A DNA stretch of 64,000 bases from Oryzias latipes (taxonomy: Eukaryota; Chordata; Actinopteri; Beloniformes; Adrianichthyidae): positions 2,872,985 through 2,936,984 of the forward strand of contig NC_019870.2 in assembly GCF_002234675.1 (NCBI RefSeq), in the 5' to 3' direction. Shown here in pieces: positions 36,471 through 63,353 of the stretch. A program made the position numbers and the translations under genes. How positions within the stretch are numbered: position 1 is the first letter of the stretch; the number at the start of each line of letters is the position of its first letter. Below the pieces are notes generated by a model. It was not told the origin of the DNA, made no database searches, and saw nothing but the letters and a program-made list of their open reading frames with translations.

Positions 36471-36689
36471 TCGTCGATGTAATTCTCCAGATCCTCCAGG
36501 TCATCCAGGCTGGCAAATGCTTGACAAACTTTTTCAGATTTTTATTTTTTAAACTTTCTGGATTATTTAAATATGGCGGTGTAATAAAATAAATCAAAAA
36601 TGTTTGTTCACAACTTACGCGCCGCCAAGTAAACTCACCACACTCCTCTCGTCGGCTCTCGCGATACTACAGCATCACGTGCTCTCTGT

Positions 36690-37157
36690 AGTATTTTTCT
36701 CACGATGGAGGACAAATACAGAGGAAATTAAGCCTGAAATTGCATTTCTGAGTATTTCTTTGTTCAAATTGTTCTGAATCAGGAAGAGACACAAAAACAC
36801 AGCTGATGTAACATAAGAGCTACAACAGTGAAACACAAACTTCCTGCTCCACTCCATTCTGATGCATCCTCAAACAGATGGACGTCTTTGTTTTCCTCGC
36901 CTGAGCTGGAATCTGGATCTAAACTGTACGACTGGACAGCTCTGATATCCCTCGACATTTTTGCTGGACTGCTATTGTTGGGTTGGGGTAGGAGGGGCTG
37001 TAAGCTAGTGGGAGTGTGCCGCTCTGCAGAAACTATGTTCTAGAAAACAACACCCTTTTTTTTATTTTGGCTAAAAACGACACAATCATATAAAAATACC
37101 CCACTGGGAATGCTTTTTAGAATAAATAAAAGGATGATCAAAGCAGGACTTTAAAGG
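36690..37157 (-). repeat. F1 dispersed element, copy D
   Basis: In sense it ends near TTTTTCTCACGATGGAGGAC on the plus strand, truncated where the LINE begins, and starts near CAGGACTTTAAA (37157). It retains the conserved start peptide from the minus-strand ATG at 36956-36958, with an S-L-D-P-D-S-S-S run and ENKD. The CTAGAACATAGTTTCTGCAG block is also present. Confidence 0.75.
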
Positions 37158-37159
37158 CA

Positions 37160-38560
37160 TATAATAAATGCTTTTAAAATTAGGAACCGCGTTTTTGCCT
37201 GCGGGTGAATCTCCGTCTGTGCCGATACCAACTGGCTGGCAGGATTTTGTTCTTGGGTGGAGGCGTGCTTCATCCTTTTTTTTTTTATTTGGATGTATTG
37301 GTTCTATTTGTAAACAGTGAACAATCTTTTCTTTTTGTCTTAAAGCAGCAGCGGCTTCTCTTTGCTGAAGGAGCTTGGTGGTAATGTAACGGGGTGAGGT
37401 CCCAGTGCAGCTTCTGCCCCTCCTGTTGCAGACCCCCCCATCCTGACATGGAAATGTTCCCACAGCAGAAAGGCTGGAAGACATTTCCAGGACAGGAAAC
37501 ACCCCGTGTTCAGGGAAAGACCTGGAATGGGGCTGGAGGGGGTCCAGGTGAGGGACGGAGGCTCCTAATAAAGAGTTACAGTAATCCAGTCTGGATGTGA
37601 TAAACGCATGGATGAGCTTTTCAGCATCACTGTTACATCACATGTGTCTGATCTTAGCTTTATTGCACAGCTGTAAAAATGCAGTCTAATATGCCTGAGA
37701 TATGCACTGTTAAAAAACTAAAAGGTCATCAAAACAATAAGACTGCAATGTGTCACTTTGAGAGTCGTGGTTAGCGGTTGGCTTCCCTTTTGATCGTTTC
37801 AGCTGGATTCAGTCTTCCATGTCAGCGGGACGTTCTGTTGCTCGATTAGTTCCTGTTTTTCCGAGTGACCTGGTTCCCGGTCGGAGGAGGACTTTGGACA
37901 CCATGATGTTTTTTTTTCCCCCCAAGTTCCTTTTTTTTTTATAAATGATTTATAAGTTCCTATTTATATAAAGGAGCTTATAATTATGATAATTCATTTT
38001 AAAATTGGGAAGCCTGTTTCTGCCTGGTGAGAGTCTCCATGTGTGCCAACACTTGGTAGACCCTGAATGTTTCACCAGACTTTATGTCGTCTTTTATCCC
38101 ATTTTTTACAGCAGCCACTGAAGGTTTTACCTTTCATGAGCTTCCTTTTTGGCAACGCCTTGGATAAGACTGAGTTATGAGCCTTCAAGCAGGCAGCTCC
38201 TAATCTGTCAGACCGTCATAAAAGATAACACAGAAGTAAATATCTCCTCTGATTTATCTATTCATACATTTCCGCCAACAGGCTGAAGCCCATTAATGAG
38301 CAAATTCACACTACAATCACACGTTTTTCACATAAATACACCAAATACAAAACAGAGAAGTTCATAATTTCAAATTTTTCCAAACCTTTGATGTATGGAT
38401 GTAAACGTGCAGGAGTATAAAAAAGTCCAGGTGAGGACAGGAAGACGTTTACTGAAACACAAATTCAACAAAATATGTCAAATTTAACTGATGCTTAATC
38501 TCTTTAATGGATTATTGCTCGTTTAGATTTGATCTGATTAGATGCAGAAGCAGCGGCTGC
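37160..38560. other. intergenic, no gene seen
   Basis: No spliced or intact coding sequence is recognisable. The stretch at 37560-37640 (AGTTACAGTAATCCAGTCTG and following) resembles a non-coding part of common fish LINE repeats. The remainder is unassigned. Confidence 0.4.
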
Positions 38561-38564
38561 TGTC

Positions 38565-39020
38565 ACACACACACCTACGTACATTTTCCACGGATGAAAA
38601 CTGGTCATACGTGAATCTACGTGCAAAACGTGAGAAAAGTTGGGGTTTGACGGGAATTTTTCACATATGTGTCACGAATGAACTATGTTAAAACCACGGA
38701 AGAAGTACGAATAAACCAGGCAAAGAACGGGCTAACCAACGTAAAACATGACCCGTCCAAGATTAATGCGCTGTTTATACGCAATTCACTGGTGATTCCT
38801 GCGTTAATTGGGTAACTTTAACCTGACATGGGCGCCGTATGGGAGATATCAAAGTTATATATCAGTGGTTTGTGCGTAAAGTCAGTTAGACAGACGTGGA
38901 ACGGTCGTGGAAAGACACAAATTTGCATTTCACAAAATCACGCACAGTTACGTAAGATTTATTTAATAATTGTGTATAAACTACATAAAATACGCATAAA
39001 CTGAGTAATTCTTAAAGACG
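38565..39020 (-). repeat. dispersed repeat 'F2', copy 2
   Basis: This is the reverse-oriented relative of 5150-5630. The complement of GTACGAATAAACCAGGCAAAGAACG matches TTTGCGTGGTTTATTCGTA in copy 1, and the CATACGGCGC and GTTAAAGTTACC blocks are kept in the same order. It has no coding capacity. Confidence 0.6.
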
Positions 39021-39154
39021 ATGATGATGAAGATGTTTAGTCAGAATTTAAGGAACAGAAAAAAACTAATTTTTTGTTATAATCATATTCTGCTTCTAAA
39101 CTTTTCTCCAAATGAAGCCAAAGTTTGTCCATGTGTGAAGATCAATGAAGTTCT

Positions 39155-39490
39155 TAAAGACCCACTCTGATGAAAATGGCATTTTTTATGTTTTTAACAT
39201 GTTCTTGTGGCATTTTTCCTATGAAGGAGGATATAAATAAAGAAAATTAAGCTTCAAATGGCATTTCTGAGTGTTTATTTGTTGAAATTTTTGTGAATCA
39301 GGAGCAGATTTGAAAAAAAAAAGAGTATTTTGTGGCATTGGTAATGCTAGGTTGGGGGTCTGAGGGCCATCAAAACCTCACACCTCAACCTCGGAACGCT
39401 ATGACTAGCAAGAGAGTGTATAAACAGAGAGCTCTCAGCAGCAAGGAGGGTAAGGGGGCGGGGTTTCTCGCCCCCCTTTGTACCTTAGAC
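39155..39490 (-). repeat. F1 dispersed element, copy E
   Basis: It begins TTAAAGACCCACTCTGATGAA, followed by the ACATGTTCTTGTGGCATTTTTCC and GAATCAGGAGCAGA blocks of the family. The start-peptide region is deleted. Confidence 0.7.
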
Positions 39491-39494
39491 AGTT

Positions 39495-40487
39495 TATGGT
39501 TCAGTGCTCATAGGTATTTATGACCTCCCACTTCAGAATCACCAGGTCAAGTTCTTTGGATGATTTAAATCTTTTTTCCTACATTTCTAAAAACAAATCT
39601 CTGAAGTCTGTTAAATTTAAAAAACATTTCCTAAATTCTCAGTCAAATTTTCTCCAAAAGACGACATTTTGACTTTATTCCTCTAGATGTGAATATTTTG
39701 TGAACAAGGTTTGGCAGATTTCTCCTTTGTTTTTTTTGAAAAAAGGAGCATTTATTCTGAAATCGGCTTAAAACATTTATTTAGACTAAAATACAGGTTC
39801 TTTACAAATAGTTATGAAAATGTTAAAATCTTCTGGAAAAAGTCAGCTAAAGTCTTTAAATATAAATACATTTCCATGTTCTCACCAATTTTCTGTCTGC
39901 ATGTTTTTTCTCCTCTGTCCGTCTACTCCTCTAAAGAGTCAGATAAAAGTATCGGCCTGATTTATCATCAATAATTTCTTTTCTAGGACATCTTAGGGCT
40001 GTTTTTTTGTGTCTACTAACACTCTGTGCCGATTTCTGGTCAAAAACAATTAAATTTAGTTTAAATTCTCTTAGAAAAAGTCCAAACATGCCATTCATAC
40101 TTCTCTTTGTGGCTTTAAAGATTATTGTCATGTTAGCAGCATAACTGTTTACATTGGAGTTCTTAAATGTTACGAGACGAAAAGAAAGAAATGAAATAAT
40201 CCCACTACTAATGTAGGACGACATTAACCAACTGAATTAATGTGATAATCATGATTCATAATAAAATAATGATTTGTTTTAAAGATGGGGCTGGAAAGAT
40301 GCAAAACAGAAAAGTTAATACTTCCAAAATGAAACACAAAAGCATGAAATGAGTTTAAAAAAAAAGTAAAAAAAATAAAAAATGAGACAGAAATGTTGTA
40401 TTTTCATCTGATGGTTTTGTCTGAATCAAAAAACAAAACAAAAAAAAGGAATAAAAAGAAACAAAATAGAAAAAAAAAATACAGAAG
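39495..40487. other. intergenic AT-rich sequence, no gene seen
   Basis: AT-rich with long A and T runs. I see no conserved coding segment or complete repeat. Confidence 0.4.
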
Positions 40488-40815
40488 TTGCTCAGTGGTG
40501 CAGTGGTTAGCGCTCCCGCCTCACAGGAATACCAAGGTTCAAGTCCCAGCTGGGGGACCTGAACCAGAACATCAACGGGGGCCTTTCTGTGTGGAGTTTG
40601 CAAGTTCTCCCAGTGGGTTTTCTCCACCCAAAAACTTGCTTCATAGGTTCATTGGTTACTGTAAATTATGCATAGGTGTGATGCGAGTGTGCATGGGTGT
40701 GTGATATGTGGCCCTGTGACAGACTGGCGACCTGTCCAGGGTGTCCACTGCCTTCACCCGCGGGTGGCTGGGATAGGCTCCAGCAGCCCCGTGACCCCGA
40801 AAGGGAAAAAAATGT
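40488..40815 (+). mobile_element. tRNA-derived SINE, best preserved copy
   Basis: The tRNA-like head has an A box (GTGCAGTGGTTAGCGCTC) and a B box (GGTTCAAGTCC) at the expected spacing for an internal pol III promoter. It is followed by a body with GTGACAGACTGGCGACCTGT and CTGGGATAGGCTCCAGCAGC, and ends in an A-rich tail (GTCTGAAAAATAAAAATG). Other copies are at 9405-9665, 15108-15360 and 45995-46215. Confidence 0.8.
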
Positions 40816-40908
40816 CTGAAAAATAAAAATGAAATGCCTTAAAATGCTAATGTGAATGAACCCAAAATGTTGGATATGCCACTAAACCAAATGTTGATTC
40901 TGCAGATA

Positions 40909-41875
40909 CAGCGAGGCAAATAAGTATTTAGTCTGCCACCTATTGTGCTAGATTCCCTCCTTAAAAATATGAGAGAGGCCTGTCATTTTCATCATAAGTA
41001 AACCTCAACCCTGAGAGACAAAAGGAGCAAAGAAATCCAGAAAATATCTAAGTTTGATTTTTAAAGAATTTATTTGTAAATTATGGTGGAAAGTAGTATT
41101 TGGTCATCTGCAAACAAGAAAAGACCTGTAACTTCTTCTGTAGAGGATCCTCTGTCCTCCACTGGTTATCTGTATTGATGTCTCCTGTTTGAACTTGTTT
41201 TCTCTATAAAAGACACCTGTCCACCACCTCAAACAGTCACACTCCAAACTCCACTATGGCCAAGACCAAAGAGCTGTCCAAGGACACCAGAAACCAAATT
41301 CCTGACCTGCACCGGACCGGGAAGACTGAATCTGCAACATGTGAGCAGCTTGGTGTGAAGAAATCCCCTGTGGGAGAAAATATGAGGCAATGGAAGACAC
41401 ACAAGACCACTGATGATCTCTCTCCATCAGGGGCTCCCTGCAAGATCTCCCCCCGTGGGGTCAAAATGATCACAAGAACGGTGAGCAAACATCCCAGAAC
41501 CACACGGGGGACCTAGTGAATGACCTGCAGAGAGCTGGGACCAAAGTAACAAAGGCTACCATCAGTAACACACCACACCTCCAGGGACTCAAACCCTGCA
41601 GGGCCAGACGTGTCCCCCTGCTAAAGCCAGTACATGTGCAGGCCGTCTAAAGTCTGCTAGAGAGCATTTGGATGATCCAGAAGAGGATTGGGAGGATGTC
41701 CCATGGTCAGATGAAACCAAAATAGAACTTTTTGGCATGAACACTCGTGTTAGGAAGAGAAAGAATGCTGCGTTGCATCCAAAGAACACCAAACCTACTG
41801 CAAAGCATGGGGGTGGAAACATCATGCTTTGGGGCTGTTTTTCATCAAAGGGACCAGGACGACTGATCTGAGTAA
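40909..41875 (+). pseudogene. Tc1-type transposon, 3'-truncated, broken transposase
   Basis: The left end CAGCGAGGCAAATAAGTATTT follows a TA dinucleotide (40907-40908). The transposase starts at 41256 (MAKTKELSKDTRNQ) with the paired helix-turn-helix region KTESATCEQLGVKKSPVGEN. The frame is lost near 41513. The catalytic domain resumes as [22 protein letters not shown] and [19 protein letters not shown]. The sequence breaks off after this, so the third catalytic motif and the right inverted repeat are absent. Confidence 0.85.
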
Positions 41876-43600
41876 AGGAAAGAATGAATGGTCAGATTTT
41901 TCAGGTGCTTTAGTTTTATTTTATGTATCGTTTTTTTAAAGCGTTTTATTTTCACTTAATTTTCCTGAGTGCTGCAAATGTTAATTCATCACTTTCAAGT
42001 AAACATATCTATGAGATTTGCTGTTCCTCCTCTAAACAATATATAATATAAAGTAGATTTTCTATAATAATGAATTTTAGAATAGCAAAGACCAGCAACT
42101 CCCTCTAAAATCTCTTTTATGGCCTCCATTTGTACAGGGCTGTCATACCCAAGGTGACCACACGGTGGTGCTCCTTCCCAGGAAAAAGCCTGTCCCCATG
42201 GAAGCAGCAGCTCTCGTAAGGAGGATCCGGCAGTAATGATACAGGCTGGCACATAATGAGTGACTGTGACTCTGGAGGAGGCAGGATTTTCAATTTCCGA
42301 GCGTCTAAAGATAGAAGGGGTCCGGACTGGGGTGTTATTAGGCTGCAACACCCAGAAAAATAGAGCAACTTTTCATCAAGCCAGGAAGGAAGGCACTTTA
42401 GCAAACAAGCTTCAGTTTTCTCTGACAAAACTCACAAAAATGTTGTTTTTTACCTTTAAAATACATGAGACAAAAGTTTATTTAAATATATAACAAGTCT
42501 AAAAACGTCTCTTCGCGTATGAATCTGTAATTTAATGGGCTCTAAAGAAAACCAGTTTCAACAAACAGCGAATGTTTGGTATTTATTTGATTTTTTTTTT
42601 AAATATAACAGACTGTTTTTTTAAATAAATATTTATAGATTACTCTCTGACGTGATGTATGATTTCACCATAAAAAGTGTTTTTTCATGAAAGAAACATT
42701 TTTTGTTACTTTAAAATCCTCCATCTTCACTGCAGCATTGGAACGGATAAGCTGACAGGTTTCAAATGACCTGTTAACCTGTTAAAGTATCAGCTCCCTT
42801 CCATCCGAATTTGTTGCCAAACCTGTGGTCATTCTTCTCCAGTGCAAACCTGTAACTGAAGAACGTGAAACGTAACTGATGTGTGTAGTTTTTGTGTGAA
42901 ACCGTGTTCTGTTGGCTGAATATGATGCAGATTTTCAGTAAACAGTCCGAGAAACCCGAACCGAGCAGCTAGAAAATGATTGAGCATTAAGGTAAAAAAT
43001 TTGAAGACAAGAATCTGCTTCATGACAAAAAAATGAATTGTTTTAAAGAAGGAAACAGTTTACTGTTATTTTTAAAAGGTATTTCAAAAGCGTTCAAAGT
43101 AATTTAATTACATTAAATTGTGTTTTCTGTATGAACTCTAATTGTCCTCAAATCAATAAATAAACCAGGAAGCAGTGATGCTGAGAACATTTGCTGTAAG
43201 CATCTTAATGTATAGTTTAAATATTAAAGTAACACTCGTTTTATTGTTTTTTTTTTTTAAAGAAAATGTTGCATCAAATCACATCTTCAGTTTTTGTCAC
43301 ATTCCTTTTTTGGTGCTTAAACACCAGACTTGGTTTTATCAGACGTTGTGTGAAAGCTCACCTGTCAATCAATGAAAAAAACTCCCATCTGTCGGAAACT
43401 TGGGTTTTGGTTTACTTGCAAGTGAATCTTGGTGTGATTCTGTACAAAGTGATCTTGAGTGCCACTCATTTCTGGGAAAAGTCTGAGCAGTGAGGAATTT
43501 CTGCTACTTATGGGTATGTGGAATATGAAAAAAAACAACAACCTGAACAAAGGAGTGAACTTTTTAGTTCATTTAAATCTGTGACGGATAAACTGTAACT
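41876..43600. other. intergenic, no gene seen
   Basis: No exon or complete repeat is recognised. A non-AT-rich block at 42090-42420 stands out, but I could not assign it. Confidence 0.35.
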
Positions 43601-43604
43601 GTGT

Positions 43605-43800
43605 ATACTTATATGGCTCTTATATAGCCCTCTCAGAAGAACACTGGCTTCAACCTATAACCACCAGGAGCATTGTGAGATTCAGTGTCTTGCCCAAGGA
43701 CACTTCGACACCTGGGCGGGCATGGGGGGGGGACCAAACGTTCCGATCAGAACTTGACCGCTCTACCGCTGCAGCACAGCTGCCCGCAACTTGAAGGACA
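43605..43800 (-). repeat. interspersed repeat of a common fish type
   Basis: It contains TCAGTGTCTTGCCCAAGGACACTTCGACAC, a phrase found in many dispersed fish repeats, followed by TTGACCGCTCTACCGCTGCAGC, which resembles the complement of a tRNA-like head. This suggests a second SINE type. Confidence 0.45.
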
Positions 43801-44879
43801 TTTAAGGGCACTATCAATCTAATGGTCTATCAGGAATGGGGGGGCTGCATTCCTGCATGTTTTCCAACATACCCTCCTCTGGCATGTTCCAATTGGCTGG
43901 ACGCACCTGAACCAGGTAATCAGTCATGAGTAGGGCCTGAACATTTGCCCTCGAAGCCTGGAGTTGTCCATCCCCGGTTTAGTTTTTACTCCTCTGTTTG
44001 TTTGCCTGGACACATTTGTGGCTTCAACGGCAGTTTTTCCAGAGCACGAAACAAGAACAAAGAGGAGAACCTGCTAACCGCACATGATTTGCTTTTCATC
44101 AGAGTCCTGCTCAAGGCCGGTCTTTATTTTTTTCCCTCTCAAAAGCTATAATTTTACATCCCTTTAGACGGTTTACTTCCACTTTTAAGTCAGTTTGCAT
44201 TCACACCACTGCTGAAACACACCAGGGTTCACTTGCAAGTTTAATCTGCACCAAAGTTGAGGTGAACTTTCACACTTGCCAAATCAAACAAACTTATTCA
44301 TGAAAACTGAGAGGGGAGTGTGAAGGCAACCAAAGTCGAGACATGAAGGTTTCCAAATAAATGTACAGTTTTCACCTTTAACTTTGTTTCAGAGTAAAAA
44401 TTCACTTCAAGCCAAAACTGAGCTGCCGATTGAGAAAGGTTCTCCATCAATAAAAGCTGGAGGTTTATCAGCCCACGGGGGCTTCAAAGAGCTGAGGTGT
44501 TGATTAAGGACAGTGCTGACACACATGCGCACAGCTGATGGAAGAGAAGCACATCTGCACTGACGTCACCCCTGGAAAAAAAGAGGAAAGAAAACGCAGC
44601 CAATTTGGAGCTGTCCTGCAGGCAGCCTGCCTCTCTGCGCTGCAGTGGAGGGGAGCAGCTCCAACTTCTGCTGTTGTCTGATGCACTTTTTTTTTTCCTG
44701 AGCCACAAAACCCAAAGTCCGGCTTTGTAAAAGGAGGACAGATAGGCTGAAAGCGGAGCCTTCTGCTGGAGGAAATCCAATCCTGTGAAAAGCTGAATAA
44801 GTGCTTTCTCTCTGTGAGGCTGAGATAGGGCTGCCGGGCTGAAGGGGGGAAAACTCCGAGCGCACATCCAGAGGATGGC

Positions 44880-45075
44880 AGAGTTCAAAAGGAGATGAGA
44901 AGCGCAGAGTGGAGAAGGTCTATGCGCCAAACCTGAGAGCAGCACAAATCTTTTGTCTCTTTGCGCACTTGGAGCGGAGCTGACAGTGAGGATGATGATG
45001 GTAAAAGCCTCCTAACTCCCCCCCGGTGCGCGCGCGCGGCTCACACACAGGTCGTCTCTTCCTTATCGGTCTCAG
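44880..45075 (+). promoter_or_regulatory. adamts6: possible adamts6 promoter and first non-coding exon
   Basis: A CpG-bearing segment ends at a donor-like CTCAG|GTAGG (exon end 45075), about 2 kb upstream of the 5' UTR exon that starts at 47097. The placement is by context only; no TATA box is evident. Confidence 0.3.
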
Positions 45076-45994
45076 GTAGGAAAACTTGCTCAGGCTTTGA
45101 TTGTGTTTTTGCACTTGGAGCCGCTCTGGGGAGGTTGCGAACACAAACGCGCGCTTTGAGACACATTTACGCACGCTGGTCCACGTCTGCAGAGCGAACT
45201 TAGATGATCTTTCACGGCACATGCAGCCCAAACCGCGGTTTGTTTGGATTTGCCGAGGCTCCTTGAGGGTTGCGTTTGCGGTGCCGGTGTAATGCATGCG
45301 GGCCGGCTGCCAGCTGTCTGGGTCAGAGTGGCCAAGTAGGTAGCGCTGTCTGTCTGTCTGTCTGTCTGCCTGCCTGAAGCTGAGCAGCAGAGGGAATGCA
45401 CGCGCAGGTCCTCGTCGTCCTCTCGCAGAGGCTTCCCTCCTGATCATCACTCTTATCCCACCTGACGTTTGTTTACAAAAGTCTCGTTTGTGCGTAAAAC
45501 CACAATGCGCAGAAATGCCATCATGCAGGCTGAGACCTGTGCGCGCCTTTCAGCGCGTTACCGCGCAGACTATATAATCGCTCTGACTACACAAACTGTC
45601 ATCAGTGTTTGAGTGTAAAACAAGAGTTTCACACAAAAGAGAAAACAATAAAAACTGTGTTTAACCTGTTGGATCAGCAGAGTTACGGAACGCAAAGCTG
45701 CAGTTTCCTCTTTTTTGGCAATAAAATAGTTTATTAATACAATGAAATATGTCAAAAATGTACCAGTTGTAAAAAAGTTCCAATAGGCAGAAGTTTTTGG
45801 TTTGAGGGCGAATGTCGGTCTACTGGTTATGGAGAATCTTGAAACCATAAAGATCATTTGAAGCATCCCTCATGCACCAAAATTAGTCAAAATCCTACGA
45901 CCAGCTGTTCAATTCAACAGTCCTGCCCAACATCAAATGTGTTGCCATGGCAACGTCATAAAAATCTACATTGCTGGGAACCCTCTTACCACCT

Positions 45995-46215
45995 TCCAAA
46001 CCTGCTGAACCCCTTTCAGGGTCACAGGGCTGCTGGAGCCTATCCCAGCTACCGTTTTGCAAGACTTAGGAGGCAATGTAGACGACACCAATTAACGCAT
46101 GAAGCATGTTTTTGGACTGTGGGAGGAAACAGAGAAAACCCACACACGCACGAGAAGAAACGTTAAGGACCCAGGTGGGATTTGAACCAGGACGTTAACC
46201 ACTGCACCACCGTCC
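45995..46215 (-). mobile_element. tRNA-derived SINE, reverse copy
   Basis: The complement of the B box (GGATTTGAACC) and of the head (CCACTGCACCACC) lie at the right end; the body GCTGGAGCCTATCCCAGCTA and TTTTTGGACTGTGGGAGGAA lie to the left. It belongs to the same family as 40488-40815. Confidence 0.75.
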
Positions 46216-46596
46216 AGTCCAGCTACTTTCACTTAGTGTGTTAAAAATCCTCAGACATGTTAAAGTCGTAAAGAAATGTAAGAGAAGAAAACAACTAGGA
46301 CCACTGCCTCCACAGTCTTCATCCGTGGTCATCTTCATCTGTAGATGGAACCACTAAAAATAAAAAAATAAACAAAAAACCCATCAAATTTCTTAACTAG
46401 GTTTTCTGTTGTGGCTACATCAAGAGTACTGAAAAAAGTTTCTATAATTTAAAACTGACTTCATGTGATCAAAACAAGTCCTCATAGGCTAAAGCTTGAC
46501 ATAGATCCAATTTGTCTTTTGATGTTCCCATGGCAACAGTGGGAGTTCCCATTACAAATTGTGGTTATTAAGAAAAGTTGGGAAATGTAGTTTAAA

Positions 46597-46868
46597 GAGC
46601 CACTTGGATAAAAATGGTGTTTAAACACGTTTTTGTTGCATTTGTTTGAAATACCTAAAGAAAATTAAGACAAAAACGGATTTTCTGAATATTTCTATTT
46701 TCAGATGACTGGGAATCAGGAGCAGAGGTGGATTTGTTTTGAACTTCTGCCCCTCTGCAGAAACTATGTCCTAAAGAATAACATAAGATTTTGGCTAAAA
46801 ACAGCTTCATCATGATTAAAAGAACGCGTTGAAAAGAGACAAAAAGTTGACTGGATTGAGACTTTAAC
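46597..46868 (-). repeat. F1 dispersed element, copy F (internally deleted)
   Basis: It opens AGAGCCACTTGGATAAAAATGG and ends GGATTGAGACTTTAAC. It retains GAATCAGGAGCAGA and CTGCAGAAACTATGTCCTA, but the central peptide region is missing. Confidence 0.65.
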
Positions 46869-47096
46869 ACGGATGCATCAAATTAATAAAGATATTGGTT
46901 TAAAATGTAAAAGTATTAAATATGGGAGAGCCATTTAGAGCTTATATGACCTGAAAAAATACAGTTTCATTGAATGATGTCAAATGAAACGGTGGTGCTG
47001 GGGTTGGTTGGTGACTCGGCTTTGCCAGAAGCCCCGGAAACCTTCTGAAGCCCCCCCCCCCTCTGGCTGTTGATTGTCGGCGTCTTCCCTCCACAG

Positions 47097-47366
47097 GAAT
47101 GCAGATGGATCGGTCAGGACAGGTTTCCTCCATAGGGCTTCCAGTTTGGAGTTCCACCTGAGCCTGACGTGTCCGGTGGGCTGCAGCGACATGAATTCAG
47201 AGCCCGCTAAGATGTGGAACGGCTCGCCTTCGGGAGAAATCTGAGATCTGGATGAGGCTCCAATCGAACCATGAACCTGTTATGGTGTGGCTTGGGACCA
47301 GTGTTGTCCTGTTGACCCATTTGTAGTGCACTCTACCTCCACCCCATGTTTCTTTTTTCCTGAATT
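47097..47366 (+). other. adamts6: adamts6 5' UTR with many upstream ATGs
   Basis: An acceptor (CCCTCCACAG, AG at 47095-47096) opens an exon that probably runs straight into the coding start at 47367. Eight ATGs precede the main start, including ATG at 47099 and 47105. The last one opens the five-codon frame ATGTTTCTTTTTTCCTGA, whose stop lies three bases before the main ATG. Such a leader would be expected to lower translation (inference). Confidence 0.6.
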
Positions 47367-63107
<15,741 letters not shown>

Positions 63108-63353
63108 TGAGTTTTAAGACTTTTGAAGATCCTAATATAAAATATTATGTTTGACATTAATCCCTGATGCAAAATACAGACATTAGGAGTTTCTTTAGAG
63201 ATTTATGTTCAACAGAAACGCCTAACTTTTTGGTGGAAGTTAGGCTCAAAGCTTTAGATTAAAGGGTTTAACTTTTGTTTTGGAACTTTAACCTTTTGGC
63301 AACTTCTCTTGTGGTTTCATAGGAAAAACTGTCGCCTTTTTCTTCCCAATTAC

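Larger units (their letters stand above)
29300..36680 (-). mobile_element. full-length-looking L1-clade LINE
   Basis: The order in sense (right to left) is: a 5' UTR of about 200 bp with CpGs, ORF1 (36470-35637), a 520-bp spacer rich in GT/GC repeats, ORF2 (35113-31382), and a GC-skewed 3' region of about 2 kb. Both ORFs are open end to end. The 5' end near 36680 adjoins F1 copy D, which lacks its expected terminus. I could not find a target-site duplication or a clean A-tail, so the outer limits are approximate. Teleost L1-like elements (for example the Swimmer group of medaka) are the likely relatives; that placement is inference. Confidence 0.8.

Noticed and set aside
40488-40570. Possible tRNA gene with A and B boxes
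   Set aside because: The boxes belong to a SINE with a long non-tRNA body and sister copies in the window; no cloverleaf with a proper acceptor stem is seen.
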